Positions 1 through 9,879 are shown, numbered from the stretch's first letter. The stretch: 33,769 bases of DNA from Clostridia bacterium (GCA_012838175.1 DUPU01000135.1:1-33769); one strand, 5' to 3'. Numbers and translations: made by a program. The notes: generated from the letters alone by a model not told the origin.

Positions 1-1551
1 CATTTGAATTGCCGTAACCCCTTTAGCCGTACCGGCAACTTTAAAATCCATGTCTCCTAACGCATCTTCAATTCCCTGAATATCTGTAAGAATCGTAATA
101 TGTTCTTCGTCTTTAATTAAACCCATGGCCACCCCGGCTACAGGTGCTTTTATAGGTACTCCGGCATCCATCAAAGACAAGGTACTGGCGCAAACACTCC
201 CCATAGAAGTGGAACCGTTAGATTCTATGGCTTCAGAGACTAAACGGATGGTATATGGGAAATCTTCCTCGGAAGGTATCACCGGTTCCAATGCTCTTTC
301 CGCTAAAGCCCCATGGCCGATTTCCCTTCTGCCGGGTCCCCGAATGGGCCGAGCTTCTCCAACGCTGTAAGGAGGAAAGTTATAATGATGCATATATCTT
401 TTAGATTCCTCTATGCCAAGTCCGTCCAGAATCTGTTCGTCTCCCACCGCACCTAAAGTACAGGCGTTAAGAATCTGGGTTTGCCCCCTGGTAAACAGGG
501 AAGATCCGTGAGTTCTGCTGAGCACTCCCACTTCCACCGAAATCGGACGGACTTCGTTCAACTGTCTTCCGTCAATTCTGATTTTTTCCCGAGCAATTAT
601 CTTGCGTACAACTTCTTTTTCGTACTTTTCTACCAAAGTGGTAATCATTTTTAAATCTTCGGGATATTCTTCTTCAAATTGGGCAATTATTTCCGACTTA
701 ATTTGTTTCAGGTAGTTCTCCCGATCCGCTTTAAGCATCTTTTCCGCTGCACATTTATGTACCGCCTCAGATATTTTATCAATGGCAACTGAACTCACCT
801 TTTCTTCTAATTCAGGGGCAGGTTCTTCCGGAACAAATTCAATTTTTTCCCGAGCTAACCCTAATGCCAATGCTTCCGCCCGGAATTCCTCAATAAAGCT
901 TACAATCCTCTTAATTTCTTCGTGACCGAACATGATTGCTTCCAGAATCTCTTCCTCCGGTACTTCAAGAGCGCTGGCCTCCACCATATTAACAGCTTCC
1001 TTGGTACCGGCAACGGCAATATGCATATCACTTAAAGCAGCCTGCTCCACGGTGGGATTAATGATAAATTCCCCGCCAACTCTGCCTACTATTACTGATC
1101 CAATGGGGCCCATAAAAGGAATATCAGATATATGTAAGGCTGCGGAAGCACCTATGAGTGCAGTCATATCAGGAGTACTGTCCTGATCCACCGACAAAAC
1201 CGTTGTCACAATCTGAACATCATTTCTATATCCCTTAGGAAATAAAGGCCGGATCGGGCGGTCGATAATACGTGAAGTTAAAATTGCTTTTTCACTGGGT
1301 CTGCCTTCCCTCTTGATAAAACCGCCGGGGATTTTCCCTACTGCATAGAATCTTTCTTCGTAATCAACGGTAAGAGGGAAAAAATCTATCCCTTCCCTTG
1401 GTTCAGTAGTACCGGTCACGGTGGCTAATACCATCGTATCACCGTAAACAGTAAATACAGCACCGCTGGCTTGTTTTGCCATGCGGCCCGTTTCCAAGGT
1501 TAAGGTTCTCCCTCCAATCTCCATACTTTTTTTCAAACATTGATTTTGCAT
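1..1551 (-). CDS. pnp: Polyribonucleotide nucleotidyltransferase (PNPase), 3' end cut by window
   Basis: This is the phosphorolytic 3'-5' exoribonuclease of mRNA decay. The frame is open from an ATG at 1549-1551 to position 1, giving 517 codons of the roughly 700 expected; the KH and S1 RNA-binding domains should lie beyond the window. Visible are the first RNase PH core ([18 protein letters not shown] near residue 30 and [23 protein letters not shown]), the helical linker around residues 215-300, and the second RNase PH core ([68 protein letters not shown]). A GGAGG lies 15 nt upstream of the ATG, which is long spacing, but no better start is present. rpsO precedes it, the classical rpsO-pnp order. 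The identity is certain. Confidence 0.97.
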   Translation of the reverse strand, partial: MQNQCLKKSMEIGGRTLTLETGRMAKQASGAVFTVYGDTMVLATVTGTTEPREGIDFFPLTVDYEERFYAVGKIPGGFIKREGRPSEKAILTSRIIDRPIRPLFPKGYRNDVQIVTTVLSVDQDSTPDMTALIGASAALHISDIPFMGPIGSVIVGRVGGEFIINPTVEQAALSDMHIAVAGTKEAVNMVEASALEVPEEEILEAIMFGHEEIKRIVSFIEEFRAEALALGLAREKIEFVPEEPAPELEEKVSSVAIDKISEAVHKCAAEKMLKADRENYLKQIKSEIIAQFEEEYPEDLKMITTLVEKYEKEVVRKIIAREKIRIDGRQLNEVRPISVEVGVLSRTHGSSLFTRGQTQILNACTLGAVGDEQILDGLGIEESKRYMHHYNFPPYSVGEARPIRGPGRREIGHGALAERALEPVIPSEEDFPYTIRLVSEAIESNGSTSMGSVCASTLSLMDAGVPIKAPVAGVAMGLIKDEEHITILTDIQGIEDALGDMDFKVAGTAKGVTAIQM

Positions 1552-1623
1552 ATAATTCTTGCTAAACCTCCTATTTTCTGCATTTTTTTCATTTCTTCTT
1601 CTCAACTTTTATCTTCGACGCTA

Positions 1624-1655
1624 ATAGTATTATTTCCTTCTTATGGCAATACTAT
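1624..1655 (-). promoter_or_regulatory. Hairpin in the pnp leader
   Basis: An 8-bp perfect stem (positions 1624-1631 with 1648-1655, ATAGTATT/AATACTAT) closes a 16-nt purine-rich loop in the pnp 5' leader, about 70 nt before the start codon. In Enterobacteria a leader hairpin of pnp is the site of RNase III and PNPase autoregulation. Whether this one has that job is inference; no T-run follows, so it is not a terminator. Confidence 0.35.
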
Positions 1656-1725
1656 AAGTTAAATATTAGAAACATTGGCCAATAAAAAGGCTTGTGAGTT
1701 GAATAAACACTCTTTTCAATCAAAT

Positions 1726-1748
1726 AAAGAGCGGTGATCCCGCTCTTT
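1726..1748 (-). terminator. Intrinsic-type hairpin after rpsO
   Basis: A 9-bp stem (AAAGAGCGG/CCGCTCTTT, loop 5 nt) lies 3 nt beyond the rpsO stop codon. In the minus direction it is followed by only a short T-rich stretch (TTTATTTG), so termination is probably partial, letting some transcripts read into pnp. Confidence 0.6.
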
Positions 1749-1751
1749 AAG

Positions 1752-2021
1752 CTACCTACGCAAATTAAGGGCTTCAATAATTCGACGATATCTGTCGAAA
1801 CTACTTTTTTTCAAGTAGTTTAATAATCCCCTGCGCTGTCCAACCATTTTCAACAAACCTCTTCGAGAATGATGGTCCTTTTTATGAATTTTCAAATGCT
1901 CATTCAGATGGTTGATCCGTTCTGTGAGTATCGCAATTTGAACTTCAGTAGAACCGGTATCAGTTTCATGCAATCTATACTTTTCAATAATTTCTTTTTT
2001 CTTTTCCGAGGACATGGTCAC
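1752..2021 (-). CDS. rpsO: 30S ribosomal protein S15
   Basis: S15 is a primary 16S rRNA-binding protein of the small-subunit platform. The 89-residue product matches the family length and carries the family sequence almost throughout: [15 protein letters not shown] near residue 10, [16 protein letters not shown], then [25 protein letters not shown] around residues 45-70. The usual GSPEVQ is GSTEVQ here, a minor variation. Two starts compete: GTG at 2019-2021, 9 nt after AGGAGG, or ATG at 2013-2015, 15 nt after it. Spacing favours the GTG, giving a protein that begins M-T-M. It has its own promoter within the end of the preceding small gene. Confidence 0.97.
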   Translation of the reverse strand: MTMSSEKKKEIIEKYRLHETDTGSTEVQIAILTERINHLNEHLKIHKKDHHSRRGLLKMVGQRRGLLNYLKKSSFDRYRRIIEALNLRR

Positions 2022-2119
2022 AGCACATCACCTCCTTTGTTCAAAAATCCCCATAGCCAAGAAAAGCGTCGGAGTAGTCGCCAATCCTAGCATATGGTTA
2101 CCTAATAAGGCACAAACTG

Positions 2120-2148
2120 ATTATACTTTATTTTTTCCAATATCGCAA
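2120..2148 (-). promoter_or_regulatory. Sigma-A-type promoter for rpsO
   Basis: TTGCGA (2143-2148) and a consensus TATAAT (2120-2125) are separated by exactly 17 nt. Transcription would start near 2113, leaving a leader of about 90 nt before rpsO. Confidence 0.7.
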
Positions 2149-2150
2149 GC

Positions 2151-2372
2151 CTATTTCCCAATAATTGTAATTACAAGTCTACCTCCGGGGATATCTTTTG
2201 CAACAATATCAAAAATTCTCCCTGAACGGGCAAAAAAGCCGCGAAAACGGGTTGCAGTGGGAATAGTGCCCGGTATTTGCTGAGCGGCTATAATAATATC
2301 ATCTATGGTAATATTCCCTTGTCGCTGATCCCTGAGTCTTTTTCTGGCATGACTGGTAATGATCACGCGCAA
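2151..2372 (-). CDS. Small conserved-looking protein of unknown function
   Basis: A basic protein of about 73 residues sits in line between ribF and rpsO. The sequence has a HARKRLRDQRQ segment, a predicted helix (ITIDDIIIAAQQ), and a C-terminal beta-like half with FRGFFARSGRIFDIVAKDI. The layout loosely resembles small DUF4258-type/RelE-like folds (a HAxxRxxxR segment followed by strands), but I cannot assign a family. The frame opens with GTG at 2379-2381, which abuts the AGAAGG ribosome-binding site; TTG at 2370-2372 is 8 nt downstream of it and is the better start, while GTG at 2364-2366 is also possible. Its coding base composition matches its neighbours, so it is probably a real gene. 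No toxin partner is visible, so a toxin role is not supported. Confidence 0.6.
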   Translation of the reverse strand: MRVIITSHARKRLRDQRQGNITIDDIIIAAQQIPGTIPTATRFRGFFARSGRIFDIVAKDIPGGRLVITIIGK

Positions 2373-2439
2373 TATGTCCACCTTCTAAAGGAATGCTCCA
2401 AGAAACTACTACCAAATGTTTATGAAACTTTCATATTGA

Positions 2440-3399
2440 TTATACCAAATCCACTAACGGCACGACTTCCTTGTTTTGAAGATAATACTTGGCTGCTGCG
2501 ATATCGGAATGGACTTGAAACTTTAATTCGTTGATATCGGAAAACTTTTTTTCAGACCTTAAACGTTCTAAAAAATATACCCGGATTCTTTTATCATATA
2601 AATTCAATTCCCGGTCAATGATATGAATTTCAATGGTTTTAGGCAAATCCGAACCAATAGTAGGCCGGTTTCCTATGTTTGCGACCCCTTCATAAATCTC
2701 CTTGCCTAATTTAGCTTTTACCACATAAACCCCGTTTTTCGGTATAACTAACCCCGGGGGCACTTGGATATTTGCTGTAGGGAATCCTAATTTGCGCCCT
2801 AATTGACTGCCGGGCAACACAATCCCTGATAAAGAATAAGAATATCCTAAAAACAGATTTGCCCAGGCAACTTTACCCCGTAAAAGATAATCCCTGATAA
2901 CAGTGCTGCTAATATGAATGTCTTTGTATTTTACCTCGGGAATTATTTTTACCTCGCAACCGTAGTTTTGGCAAATCTCTTTAAGCAACGAGGCATCTCC
3001 CATGGCTTTTCTGCCAAAAGAATAATTATAACCCACAAAAACAGCCTTTGCCCCCAAACCCTGAATAAGAATATCTTTAACAAAATCTTCCGGGCTCATA
3101 TCAGCAACATTTTGATCAAAGGGAAAAGGAATATAAATATCCGCTCCGCAACGGCGAATTAGATTCTCCTTTTCTTCTGAAGTATTTAAAAGAGAAATCT
3201 TTTTTTTATTACCTAGCACCGCCAAAGGGTGGGGCTGAAAGGTAAAAACAACACTAATGCCTTTTTCCTGGTGTGCTTTTTCCACCAGTTCCCTGATTAA
3301 AGTTTGGTGTCCCAAGTGGACACCGTCAAAATTCCCCAGAGCTACTGCAACAAAATCCTGTTCCTGGGGGAAATCTTCTAAGGCTGTTATCACTCTCAC
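2440..3399 (-). CDS. ribF: Bifunctional riboflavin kinase / FAD synthetase
   Basis: This enzyme phosphorylates riboflavin to FMN and adenylylates FMN to FAD. The 319-residue protein has the usual length. The N-terminal FAD synthetase (nucleotidyltransferase) domain shows GNFDGVHLGH at residues 22-31, FTFQPHP, and VGYNYSFGRKAMGD; the C-terminal riboflavin kinase domain shows GRKLGFPTANI and NGVYVVKA followed by GVANIGNRPT. The start is a GTG at 3397-3399 preceded by AAAGGAGA at good spacing. It lies directly downstream of truB (44 nt gap), as in Bacillus. No FMN riboswitch is evident upstream, which fits an operon-internal housekeeping gene. Confidence 0.97.
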   Translation of the reverse strand: MRVITALEDFPQEQDFVAVALGNFDGVHLGHQTLIRELVEKAHQEKGISVVFTFQPHPLAVLGNKKKISLLNTSEEKENLIRRCGADIYIPFPFDQNVADMSPEDFVKDILIQGLGAKAVFVGYNYSFGRKAMGDASLLKEICQNYGCEVKIIPEVKYKDIHISSTVIRDYLLRGKVAWANLFLGYSYSLSGIVLPGSQLGRKLGFPTANIQVPPGLVIPKNGVYVVKAKLGKEIYEGVANIGNRPTIGSDLPKTIEIHIIDRELNLYDKRIRVYFLERLRSEKKFSDINELKFQVHSDIAAAKYYLQNKEVVPLVDLV

Positions 3400-3443
3400 T
3401 TTTCTCTCTCCTTTATGCCCAACAAAAGTGATAGATCTTATTT

Positions 3444-4346
3444 TTATCCAAAAACTTTGCTCGGTTTAAAGAAATATATATGTTCCTTTTGGGAAAAAAC
3501 CTTTCCAACAGCTATTAAACGATTATATGGGTCCGTAATTTGATACATTTTATTGGTGTTATATTCATTACGAGGCAAGATAATACTCTTACCATGTATT
3601 AAATCTTCCGCCTTTCCTGCATCAACGGTTATAACCGGGATAAATGATATGCCCTCCTGCATGGGCAAAAGAAAGTTATATTTTTCAATCATAACTGAGG
3701 AGGTAATTTCCTCTCCGGTCCAAGCATCATTTATATGGAATGAACCGGTTTGAGTTCTGATCAGAAATGATAAATATGCACCTACCCCCAGTTTTTCTCC
3801 GATATCGTGGCATAATGTACGGATATAAGTACCTTTAGAGCAAACAACATCAAAAATTACCTTGGGATAAGGTAATTTCCATTCCTTTCTAAGAATATTA
3901 AGCCGGTATATGGTAACCTCTCTTGGCTTTCTTTCTATCTCAATTCCCCGGCGGGCCAATTCATAGAGTCGAACTCCTCCCGATCTTACCGCAGAGGTCA
4001 TCGGCGGGACCTGCTTAATTGAACCAAGAAAGCTATAAAAGACTTTTTGAAACTCTTCCTCCGAAATATGGGAACAGTCCTTTTCCGATAATACCCGGCC
4101 ATAAGCATCTTGGGTATCTGTGGCAACACCCAGGGTAATTTCCGCCCGATAGCTTTTAGGCCTGGCCAACAAGTATTCAGCCAATCTGGTAGCTTTACCC
4201 ACACAAATAGGGAGAACACCGGCAACACCAGGATCTAAAGTTCCGGTATGGCCTGCTTTTTTTACTTTTAGTTGCTTTCGGATAAAACTAACGGCGTCAT
4301 GGGAAGTCATACCAGGCGGTTTAAGAAAATTAATAAATCCATTCAA
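3444..4346 (-). CDS. truB: tRNA pseudouridine(55) synthase
   Basis: TruB isomerises uridine 55 in the T-loop of tRNAs to pseudouridine. The 300-residue protein shows the family's N-terminal GFINFLKPPGMTSHDAV, the catalytic motif GHTGTLDPGVAGVLP with the nucleophile Asp38, then YRAEITLGVATDTQDAYG and CSKGTYIRTLCHDIGEKLG. A C-terminal region of about 60 residues corresponds to the PUA-like end. It follows nrnA with a 3-nt gap, so the two are probably translationally coupled. Confidence 0.97.
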   Translation of the reverse strand: MNGFINFLKPPGMTSHDAVSFIRKQLKVKKAGHTGTLDPGVAGVLPICVGKATRLAEYLLARPKSYRAEITLGVATDTQDAYGRVLSEKDCSHISEEEFQKVFYSFLGSIKQVPPMTSAVRSGGVRLYELARRGIEIERKPREVTIYRLNILRKEWKLPYPKVIFDVVCSKGTYIRTLCHDIGEKLGVGAYLSFLIRTQTGSFHINDAWTGEEITSSVMIEKYNFLLPMQEGISFIPVITVDAGKAEDLIHGKSIILPRNEYNTNKMYQITDPYNRLIAVGKVFSQKEHIYFFKPSKVFG

Positions 4347-4349
4347 CCT

Positions 4350-5324
4350 TTACTCTTCCTCCATTATGCTGAGGGTTTTTCCAATAACCTGCTTTATGGC
4401 CTCCTCCAGAGGGCCGGCCAGGGTACATCCTGCTGCTTGCTGATGACCTCCCCCTCCAAAAAGGAGGGCAATCCTATTGACATCAAAACGGGCACGGCTT
4501 CTCAGACCCACTTTTACGGTGCCGTTTTCGGTTTCCCGAAAAAGCAAACCAATTTCCACATTTTCCAAAGATATGGGGTAGTTTACAATGCCCTCACTAT
4601 GCTCAGAAAGGGCCTGATATTTTTCCATTGTTTTATAATCTAAATATGTCCAGGCAATTTTACCCCCAGCGGCAAAATTGAGATTTTCAATGGCGGCAGC
4701 AATCAGCCGAAGGTTTTTTATAGACTTGTTTTGATATAAGTACTCCCTGATTGCAGATAAATCAACCCCGTTTTCCAAAAGTGATGCAGCTATTTTTAAA
4801 GTACCGGGAGTGGTATTCTGGTATTGAAAAGAACCGGTATCCATCACGATTCCGGTATATAAAGCCGATGCCACTTCTTTAGTTAGGGAACAATCCAGTT
4901 CACTCAATAAAGAATAAATGATTTCAGCAGTAGCAGCCGCATGAGCATCTACATAGTTCAAAGTACCAAAATATTCATTACTGACATGATGGTCAATATT
5001 TATGACCGTCCTATCCCTAACCAAAGAATCAATCCAATCCTCACCCGCTCGGGAAATATCTCCGCAGTCAAGAAAAACGATCAGGTCAGGCTGGGCTGAA
5101 ATTTCTTGAGGGGTAATTATCTTTTCGCTCCCCTTTAAAAAAAGATACATCTGGGGAACCTTATCCTGCATGACCATGGAAACTTTTTTTCCAAAAGACT
5201 CCAAAGCCAAGCCTAAGCCTAACACTGAACCGATACTGTCACCGTCAGGAAAAACATGGGCGGTTATCAATATACTCCTGGCCTGTTTTATCACTTCAGC
5301 AATTTTTGACAGGTTATTGTTCAT
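4350..5324 (-). CDS. nrnA: DHH-family oligoribonuclease / pAp phosphatase NrnA
   Basis: NrnA degrades nano-RNAs of 2-5 nt and dephosphorylates pAp to AMP. The 324-residue product has the DHH domain (HVFPDGDSIGS near residue 25, FLDCGDISRAGE, the signature DHHVSN near residue 112, VMDTGSFQYQNT) and a DHHA1 domain ending in GGGGHQQAAGC. The start ATG overlaps the rbfA stop by 11 nt. Placement between rbfA and truB is common in Clostridia. In this cluster it would finish RNA turnover begun by PNPase. Confidence 0.95.
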   Translation of the reverse strand: MNNNLSKIAEVIKQARSILITAHVFPDGDSIGSVLGLGLALESFGKKVSMVMQDKVPQMYLFLKGSEKIITPQEISAQPDLIVFLDCGDISRAGEDWIDSLVRDRTVINIDHHVSNEYFGTLNYVDAHAAATAEIIYSLLSELDCSLTKEVASALYTGIVMDTGSFQYQNTTPGTLKIAASLLENGVDLSAIREYLYQNKSIKNLRLIAAAIENLNFAAGGKIAWTYLDYKTMEKYQALSEHSEGIVNYPISLENVEIGLLFRETENGTVKVGLRSRARFDVNRIALLFGGGGHQQAAGCTLAGPLEEAIKQVIGKTLSIMEEE

Positions 5325-5676
5325 TTTTATCCTCTTCCGGCAAAATATCAGCTAAAATTTTAGAAATTTTTGCTCCATGAGCAATGGAATCATCATACAC
5401 AAAGGTTAGTTCCGGAGTATATCTTAGATTTATCCGCCGGGCAACTTCCCGTCGGATAAATCCGGCAGCACTTTTTAAGGCCTTAATTGTATCGGAAATC
5501 GACTTCTCATCACCTAAAACACTGACAAATACCTTAGCGTGTCTAAGGTCACCGGAAACCTCAACAAATACTACCGATACAAAACCTACTCGGGGATCCT
5601 TTACTTCATTTTTGATAATATCGGAAATCTCTTTTTTAAATTCTTCTGCTACCCTGCCTGAACGATATTGAACCAT
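5314..5676 (-). CDS. rbfA: 30S ribosome-binding factor A
   Basis: RbfA is a KH-fold factor needed for late 30S maturation and 16S 5'-end processing. The 120-residue protein has the family's RVAEEFKKEISDIIKNEVKDPRVGFVSV at the N-terminus, the conserved AKVFVSVLGDE, and LRYTPELTFVYDDSIAHGAKI near the C-terminus. It lies 14 nt after infB, the standard position. B. subtilis has ylxP between infB and rbfA; it is absent here. Confidence 0.96.
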   Translation of the reverse strand: MVQYRSGRVAEEFKKEISDIIKNEVKDPRVGFVSVVFVEVSGDLRHAKVFVSVLGDEKSISDTIKALKSAAGFIRREVARRINLRYTPELTFVYDDSIAHGAKISKILADILPEEDKNEQ

Positions 5677-5690
5677 ATTTCCAACCTTCC

Positions 5691-8129
5691 TTACAGTTCT
5701 CTTTTTGTTTCCTCCATGATGAAAGCCTCTATGATGTCGCCGACTTTTACATCGTTAAAATTCTCTATACCAATACCACACTCAAAACCTGTTTGGACTT
5801 CTTTTACATCTTCCTTAAATCTCTTTAAAGATTCAATATGACCTTCATGTATGACAATTCCGTCACGAATTACCCGCACTTCCGCCTGACGGGTGATTTT
5901 GCCCTCGGATAAATAGCATCCGGCAATAATGCCTACTTTAGGCACTTTAAAGGTAGCCCTTACTTCCGCATGACCAATTACCACCTCTTTATATGTGGGG
6001 TCAAGTAATCCGGCCATGGCTGCTTTTACGTCATCTATGGCGTCATAAATAACCCGATAAAGCTTAATATCCACATTTTCATTTTCAGCAGCCTTCCTGG
6101 TGCTGGAATCAGGTCGGACATTAAAGCCGATAATCACTGCATTTGAAGTGGCTGCCAACATTACGTCGGACTCAGTAATAGTACCCACACCACTGTGAAT
6201 GATATTTACACGAACTTCATCAGTGGAAAGATTTATCAATGCCTGGCTTAAAGCTTCAATAGAACCTTGGACATCAGCCTTTATTATAATATTCAGTTCT
6301 TTGACCGTTCCTTCCGATATCTGTTTAAACAAGTCATCCAAACTTACCCGAGCTGTTTTATTTAACTCTTCTTCACGCTTTTTAAGCTGGTATTTTCCGG
6401 CAATATATCGGGCATCCTTTTCTTCTTCAACCCCCACAAATTGTTCCCCTACCGGAGGAACATCGGAAAAACCTAATACCACAACGGGCGTGGACGGTCC
6501 CGCATTTTTCACCCTGCGACCCTTGTCATCAATTAAGGCACGCACCTTGCCAAAGGTTGTCCCGGCTACAATATTATCACCTATTCTCAAGGTGCCTTTC
6601 TGCACCAGGACAGTCGCCACCGGGCCACGTCCTTTATCCAGTTCCGCCTCAATCACCGTACCCCGGGCTTCCCGCTTGGAATTAGCCTTTAATTCCGCCA
6701 TTTCTGCCACTAGTAAAATCATTTCCAACAATTGTTTTATTCCCTTTTGGGTTTTGGCAGATACCGGAACCATAATGGTATCTCCACCCCATTCTTCCGC
6801 AACCAAATTATATTCAGTCAGTTCTTGTTTTACCTTTTCCGGATTTGCTTCAGGCTTATCTATTTTGTTAATGGCTACAATGATCGGTACTTTAGCAGCC
6901 TTGGAGTGATTGATGGCTTCAACCGTTTGGGGCATTACTCCGTCATCTGCGGCGACTACAATTATTGAAATATCGGTAACTTGGGCTCCTCTGGCCCGCA
7001 TAGCGGTAAATGCTTCGTGTCCGGGAGTATCCAAAAAAGTGATTTTTTTGCCGTCAACTTCTACTTGATAAGCTCCGATATGTTGGGTAATCCCTCCTGC
7101 TTCTGTGGCCGTAACGTTTGCTTTTCTAATGGCATCAAGGAGAGAAGTCTTTCCATGGTCAACATGGCCCATAACGGTTACCACCGGAGGACGTTCTATT
7201 AATAATCTCTCATCGTCCTCCTCCAGGTCTTCCATAATTTCCATGGTTTTGTCCATCCGGACTTCCACAGGAATTCCAAATTCAGCACCGATTAATACCG
7301 CCGTATCCGCATCAATCTCCTTATTTATCGTCGCCAGAACCCCTAAATCCATCAGTTTCTTAATTACTTCCGCAGCTGTTTTTCCCATACTCTTGGCCAA
7401 TTCCTGAACGGTAACCGATTCTCCGATAATTACCTTCTTGGGGGTTACAGGCGGCATTTCGGCTTTTTGAGGACGCTTTTTTCCTTTTTTGCCGTAATAG
7501 CTTTTCCTCCCGCCAGACCGGAAACTATCTTTCTGTCCGGTTTGCTGAGCAGAAAGTTTTGACCTCTTAACTTTGCTTTTATTTCCTATCTCAAAATCTA
7601 ATTCTTTTTCTTCATGCTCCAAATAGATATTATCTTTATGATCAGGGCTCTTTTGAGATACTTGTTTATGCATAGCCGGTGCATTATCGTTTTTGCTGCT
7701 TTTTTGGTCTGTTTTCTGCCCCTTTTCTTTCTTTCCCTGGATTCCGCTATAATTACTTTTATTTTGAGGATGCTTACTTTTATCTAGATTGTTTGTTTTC
7801 CCTTTCGCCTCTTTTTTGTGCTGCTTCGGGATATTTTTTAATTTTTCCTGTCGTTTTTGCTGATTCCCTCGTTGGTTATTTAATTGTTGAGAATTTATTA
7901 ATTTTGAATCGTTATCCCCGCTAAATTCAGATGCATCCCCACTTTTCGCAGCATATTCAGTTTTTTGAGGATTGGGTTTGACCATTTCCCTCAAAGCATC
8001 GGCAAATTTATCATCAACGGCACTCATGTGATTTTTTACTTCAAATCCCATTTTACTAAGTCGACGAATCACTTCTTTGCTTTCCATCGATAATTCTTTT
8101 GCTAACTCATATACTCTCAATTTACCCAT
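5691..8129 (-). CDS. infB: Translation initiation factor IF-2
   Basis: IF-2 is the GTPase that brings fMet-tRNA to the ribosome and promotes subunit joining. I place the start at the ATG 8127-8129, 7 nt after GGGGG, giving [16 protein letters not shown] and 812 residues; an upstream in-frame start that would add 17 residues has no sensible ribosome-binding site. Order of regions: an IF2-N domain (residues 1-50), a Lys/Gln/Ser-rich disordered linker (about 55-230), a second IF2-N domain ([21 protein letters not shown]), the G domain ([11 protein letters not shown] near residue 320, [18 protein letters not shown]), then the beta-barrel and C-terminal fMet-tRNA domains. It is the fifth gene of the rimP operon. 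Confidence 0.98.
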   Translation of the reverse strand: MGKLRVYELAKELSMESKEVIRRLSKMGFEVKNHMSAVDDKFADALREMVKPNPQKTEYAAKSGDASEFSGDNDSKLINSQQLNNQRGNQQKRQEKLKNIPKQHKKEAKGKTNNLDKSKHPQNKSNYSGIQGKKEKGQKTDQKSSKNDNAPAMHKQVSQKSPDHKDNIYLEHEEKELDFEIGNKSKVKRSKLSAQQTGQKDSFRSGGRKSYYGKKGKKRPQKAEMPPVTPKKVIIGESVTVQELAKSMGKTAAEVIKKLMDLGVLATINKEIDADTAVLIGAEFGIPVEVRMDKTMEIMEDLEEDDERLLIERPPVVTVMGHVDHGKTSLLDAIRKANVTATEAGGITQHIGAYQVEVDGKKITFLDTPGHEAFTAMRARGAQVTDISIIVVAADDGVMPQTVEAINHSKAAKVPIIVAINKIDKPEANPEKVKQELTEYNLVAEEWGGDTIMVPVSAKTQKGIKQLLEMILLVAEMAELKANSKREARGTVIEAELDKGRGPVATVLVQKGTLRIGDNIVAGTTFGKVRALIDDKGRRVKNAGPSTPVVVLGFSDVPPVGEQFVGVEEEKDARYIAGKYQLKKREEELNKTARVSLDDLFKQISEGTVKELNIIIKADVQGSIEALSQALINLSTDEVRVNIIHSGVGTITESDVMLAATSNAVIIGFNVRPDSSTRKAAENENVDIKLYRVIYDAIDDVKAAMAGLLDPTYKEVVIGHAEVRATFKVPKVGIIAGCYLSEGKITRQAEVRVIRDGIVIHEGHIESLKRFKEDVKEVQTGFECGIGIENFNDVKVGDIIEAFIMEETKREL

Positions 8130-8161
8130 GAAACCACCCCCATAGTTGAAAATCAAAAACT

Positions 8162-8461
8162 TTAATAAAAGGTTTTCCAAATTGCGTCAGCAAAGTTTTT
8201 TTCCAAAACTCCGATTACAGCCCGCGGCGACTTCCCAATACTGATACCCAAATCTATTTTAGACCCCAGTTCCAAAAAAGGAATTTTATATTGACGGCAA
8301 AGGGGTATTATTTGATTCTTTGTGTTGTCCGATGCATCTTGAGCCAAAATTATTAAAAAAACTTTTTTTTGTTTAATAAAAGCTGTACAAGCTTCTCCCG
8401 AAATAATCTTTCCAGCGCGTTGGGCAAATCCCAGTAAATTTAATGCTTTATTATGGTTCAT
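8162..8461 (-). CDS. ylxQ: L7Ae/L30e-family RNA-binding protein (YlxQ)
   Basis: A 99-residue member of the L7Ae family, which binds kink-turn RNA. The sequence shows the family core: [38 protein letters not shown], and the C-terminal [16 protein letters not shown]. In B. subtilis YlxQ occupies the same place between ylxR and infB; its cellular role is not well settled. The start overlaps the end of ylxR by 11 nt. The short gap to infB supports co-transcription. Confidence 0.92.
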   Translation of the reverse strand: MNHNKALNLLGFAQRAGKIISGEACTAFIKQKKVFLIILAQDASDNTKNQIIPLCRQYKIPFLELGSKIDLGISIGKSPRAVIGVLEKNFADAIWKTFY

Positions 8462-8741
8462 TCTGGGGCAATGGCTCCTTTGGTAACTGCTCTTTTAGAT
8501 TGTTGTAAATTTCCGGTGAAATTTTTGTTTTTAAAGATTTTTCCAGTCCTTTCGACTTAATTGCCTGTTGCAAGCAATGTTCGTCAGGACAAACATACGC
8601 TCCTCGGCCGGACTTTTTCCCTGTTGTATCAATCATCACCAAATCTTCCGGGGTCTTTACCACTCGGATGAGAGCCTTCTTGTTCTTCATTTCCCTACAA
8701 CCCACACACATTCTTTGAGGAATTTTTTTTACCCGCACCAT
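8451..8741 (-). CDS. ylxR: YlxR family (DUF448) nucleic-acid-binding protein
   Basis: A 96-residue basic protein with the family signature RMCVGCREMKNKKALIRVV at the N-terminus and GRGAYVCPDEHCLQQAIKSKGL in the middle. I set the start at ATG 8739-8741, 6 nt after GGGGGGAG; a TTG six codons upstream lies inside the ribosome-binding site and is unlikely. YlxR proteins are thought to bind RNA and have been linked to transcription regulation and RNase P, but the role here is inferred. It lies between nusA and ylxQ, the standard order. Confidence 0.94.
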   Translation of the reverse strand: MVRVKKIPQRMCVGCREMKNKKALIRVVKTPEDLVMIDTTGKKSGRGAYVCPDEHCLQQAIKSKGLEKSLKTKISPEIYNNLKEQLPKEPLPQNEP

Positions 8742-8755
8742 CCGATTCTCCCCCC

Positions 8756-9802
8756 TCAATTATTGTTTTCCTCGACTTGAGATTCACTCTTAATATCAAT
8801 TTTCCATCCCGTCAGCTTCGCCGCTAAACGAGCATTTTGTCCTTCCTTGCCAATGGCCAGGGATAGTTGATAATCTGGTACCACTACTTCAGCAACTTTT
8901 TCTTCCAGATTGACTTTAACCGAAAGAACCTTTGCCGGACTTAAAGAATTCTCTACAAAAACCGCCGGATCCGGGCTCCATTTTACAATATCTATTTTTT
9001 CTCCCCGCAGTTCATTGACAATGGTTTGCACCCTCATGCCTTTCGGACCAACACAGGCCCCTACCGGATCTACGTTTTCATGTTTGCTGTATACTGCTAT
9101 TTTGGAGCGGGCTCCGGCTTCCCGCGCCACCGATTTCAACTCAACTATACCGTCATGAATCTCGGGAACTTCTAATTCAAAAAGTCTTTTCAACAGTCCG
9201 GGATGAGTCCGGGAAACAATGATCTGAGGCCCTTTCGTGGTTTTTTTAACCTCCACAATATAAGTTTTTATTCGGTCTCCTTGGTTATATTGTTCATGGG
9301 GAATTTGTTCCGTCGGCATTAAAACGGCTTCAGTTTTTCCTAAATCGATGAATACGTTTTTCATTTCATGTCGTTGCACAATTCCCGTTACAATATCTGA
9401 TTCCCGGTTTATATATTCTTCGTAAATATTTGTTCGTTCCGCCTCCCTGATACGCTGTACCACTACCTGTTTTGCTGTTTGAGCGGCAATTCTGCCAAAG
9501 GACCTAGGGGTTACCTCAGTTTCCAAAATATCTCCAATTTCAAAATTAGGCTTTATTTTTCGAGCCTCATCCAAGGAAACCTCCAGCTTAGGATCTTCCA
9601 CCTCTTCCACAATATTGCGTCTATTGAAAACACGGATTTCTCCGGTGTTCCTATTAATTTCCACCCTTACATTTTGTGACGAGCCGAAGTTCTTTTTATA
9701 CGCCGAGATTAAAGCAGCTTCAATTGCTTCTATTAAAACATCTATAGCAATATTCCTTTCCTTTTCTAATTCTTTCAGTGCTTCCATAAACTCAGCATTC
9801 AT
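8756..9802 (-). CDS. nusA: Transcription termination/antitermination protein NusA
   Basis: NusA binds RNA polymerase and nascent RNA and modulates pausing, intrinsic termination and antitermination. The 348-residue length fits the Gram-positive form, which lacks the C-terminal acidic repeats of E. coli. Visible are the N-terminal polymerase-binding domain (residues 1-125), an S1 domain (IVTGIVQRHEMKNVFIDLGKTEAVLP-like, near 135-200), and two KH domains with GACVGPKGMRVQTIVNELRGEKIDIV and LAIGKEGQNARLAAKLTGWKIDI. The ATG start follows GGGAGG with 7 nt spacing. It lies second in the rimP operon. Confidence 0.97.
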   Translation of the reverse strand: MNAEFMEALKELEKERNIAIDVLIEAIEAALISAYKKNFGSSQNVRVEINRNTGEIRVFNRRNIVEEVEDPKLEVSLDEARKIKPNFEIGDILETEVTPRSFGRIAAQTAKQVVVQRIREAERTNIYEEYINRESDIVTGIVQRHEMKNVFIDLGKTEAVLMPTEQIPHEQYNQGDRIKTYIVEVKKTTKGPQIIVSRTHPGLLKRLFELEVPEIHDGIVELKSVAREAGARSKIAVYSKHENVDPVGACVGPKGMRVQTIVNELRGEKIDIVKWSPDPAVFVENSLSPAKVLSVKVNLEEKVAEVVVPDYQLSLAIGKEGQNARLAAKLTGWKIDIKSESQVEENNN

Positions 9803-9879
9803 GATTAAACCTCCCTATTAAGTTTTGCAGTAAATATAAATAAACGGATTTTCTTACCCAAAATCTTTTAACTGAATTA

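Noticed and set aside
6199-6909. A 236-codon plus-strand ORF
   Set aside because: It lies wholly antisense to infB, gives a low-complexity Ser/Thr/Phe-rich protein without family motifs, and is a shadow of a certain gene.
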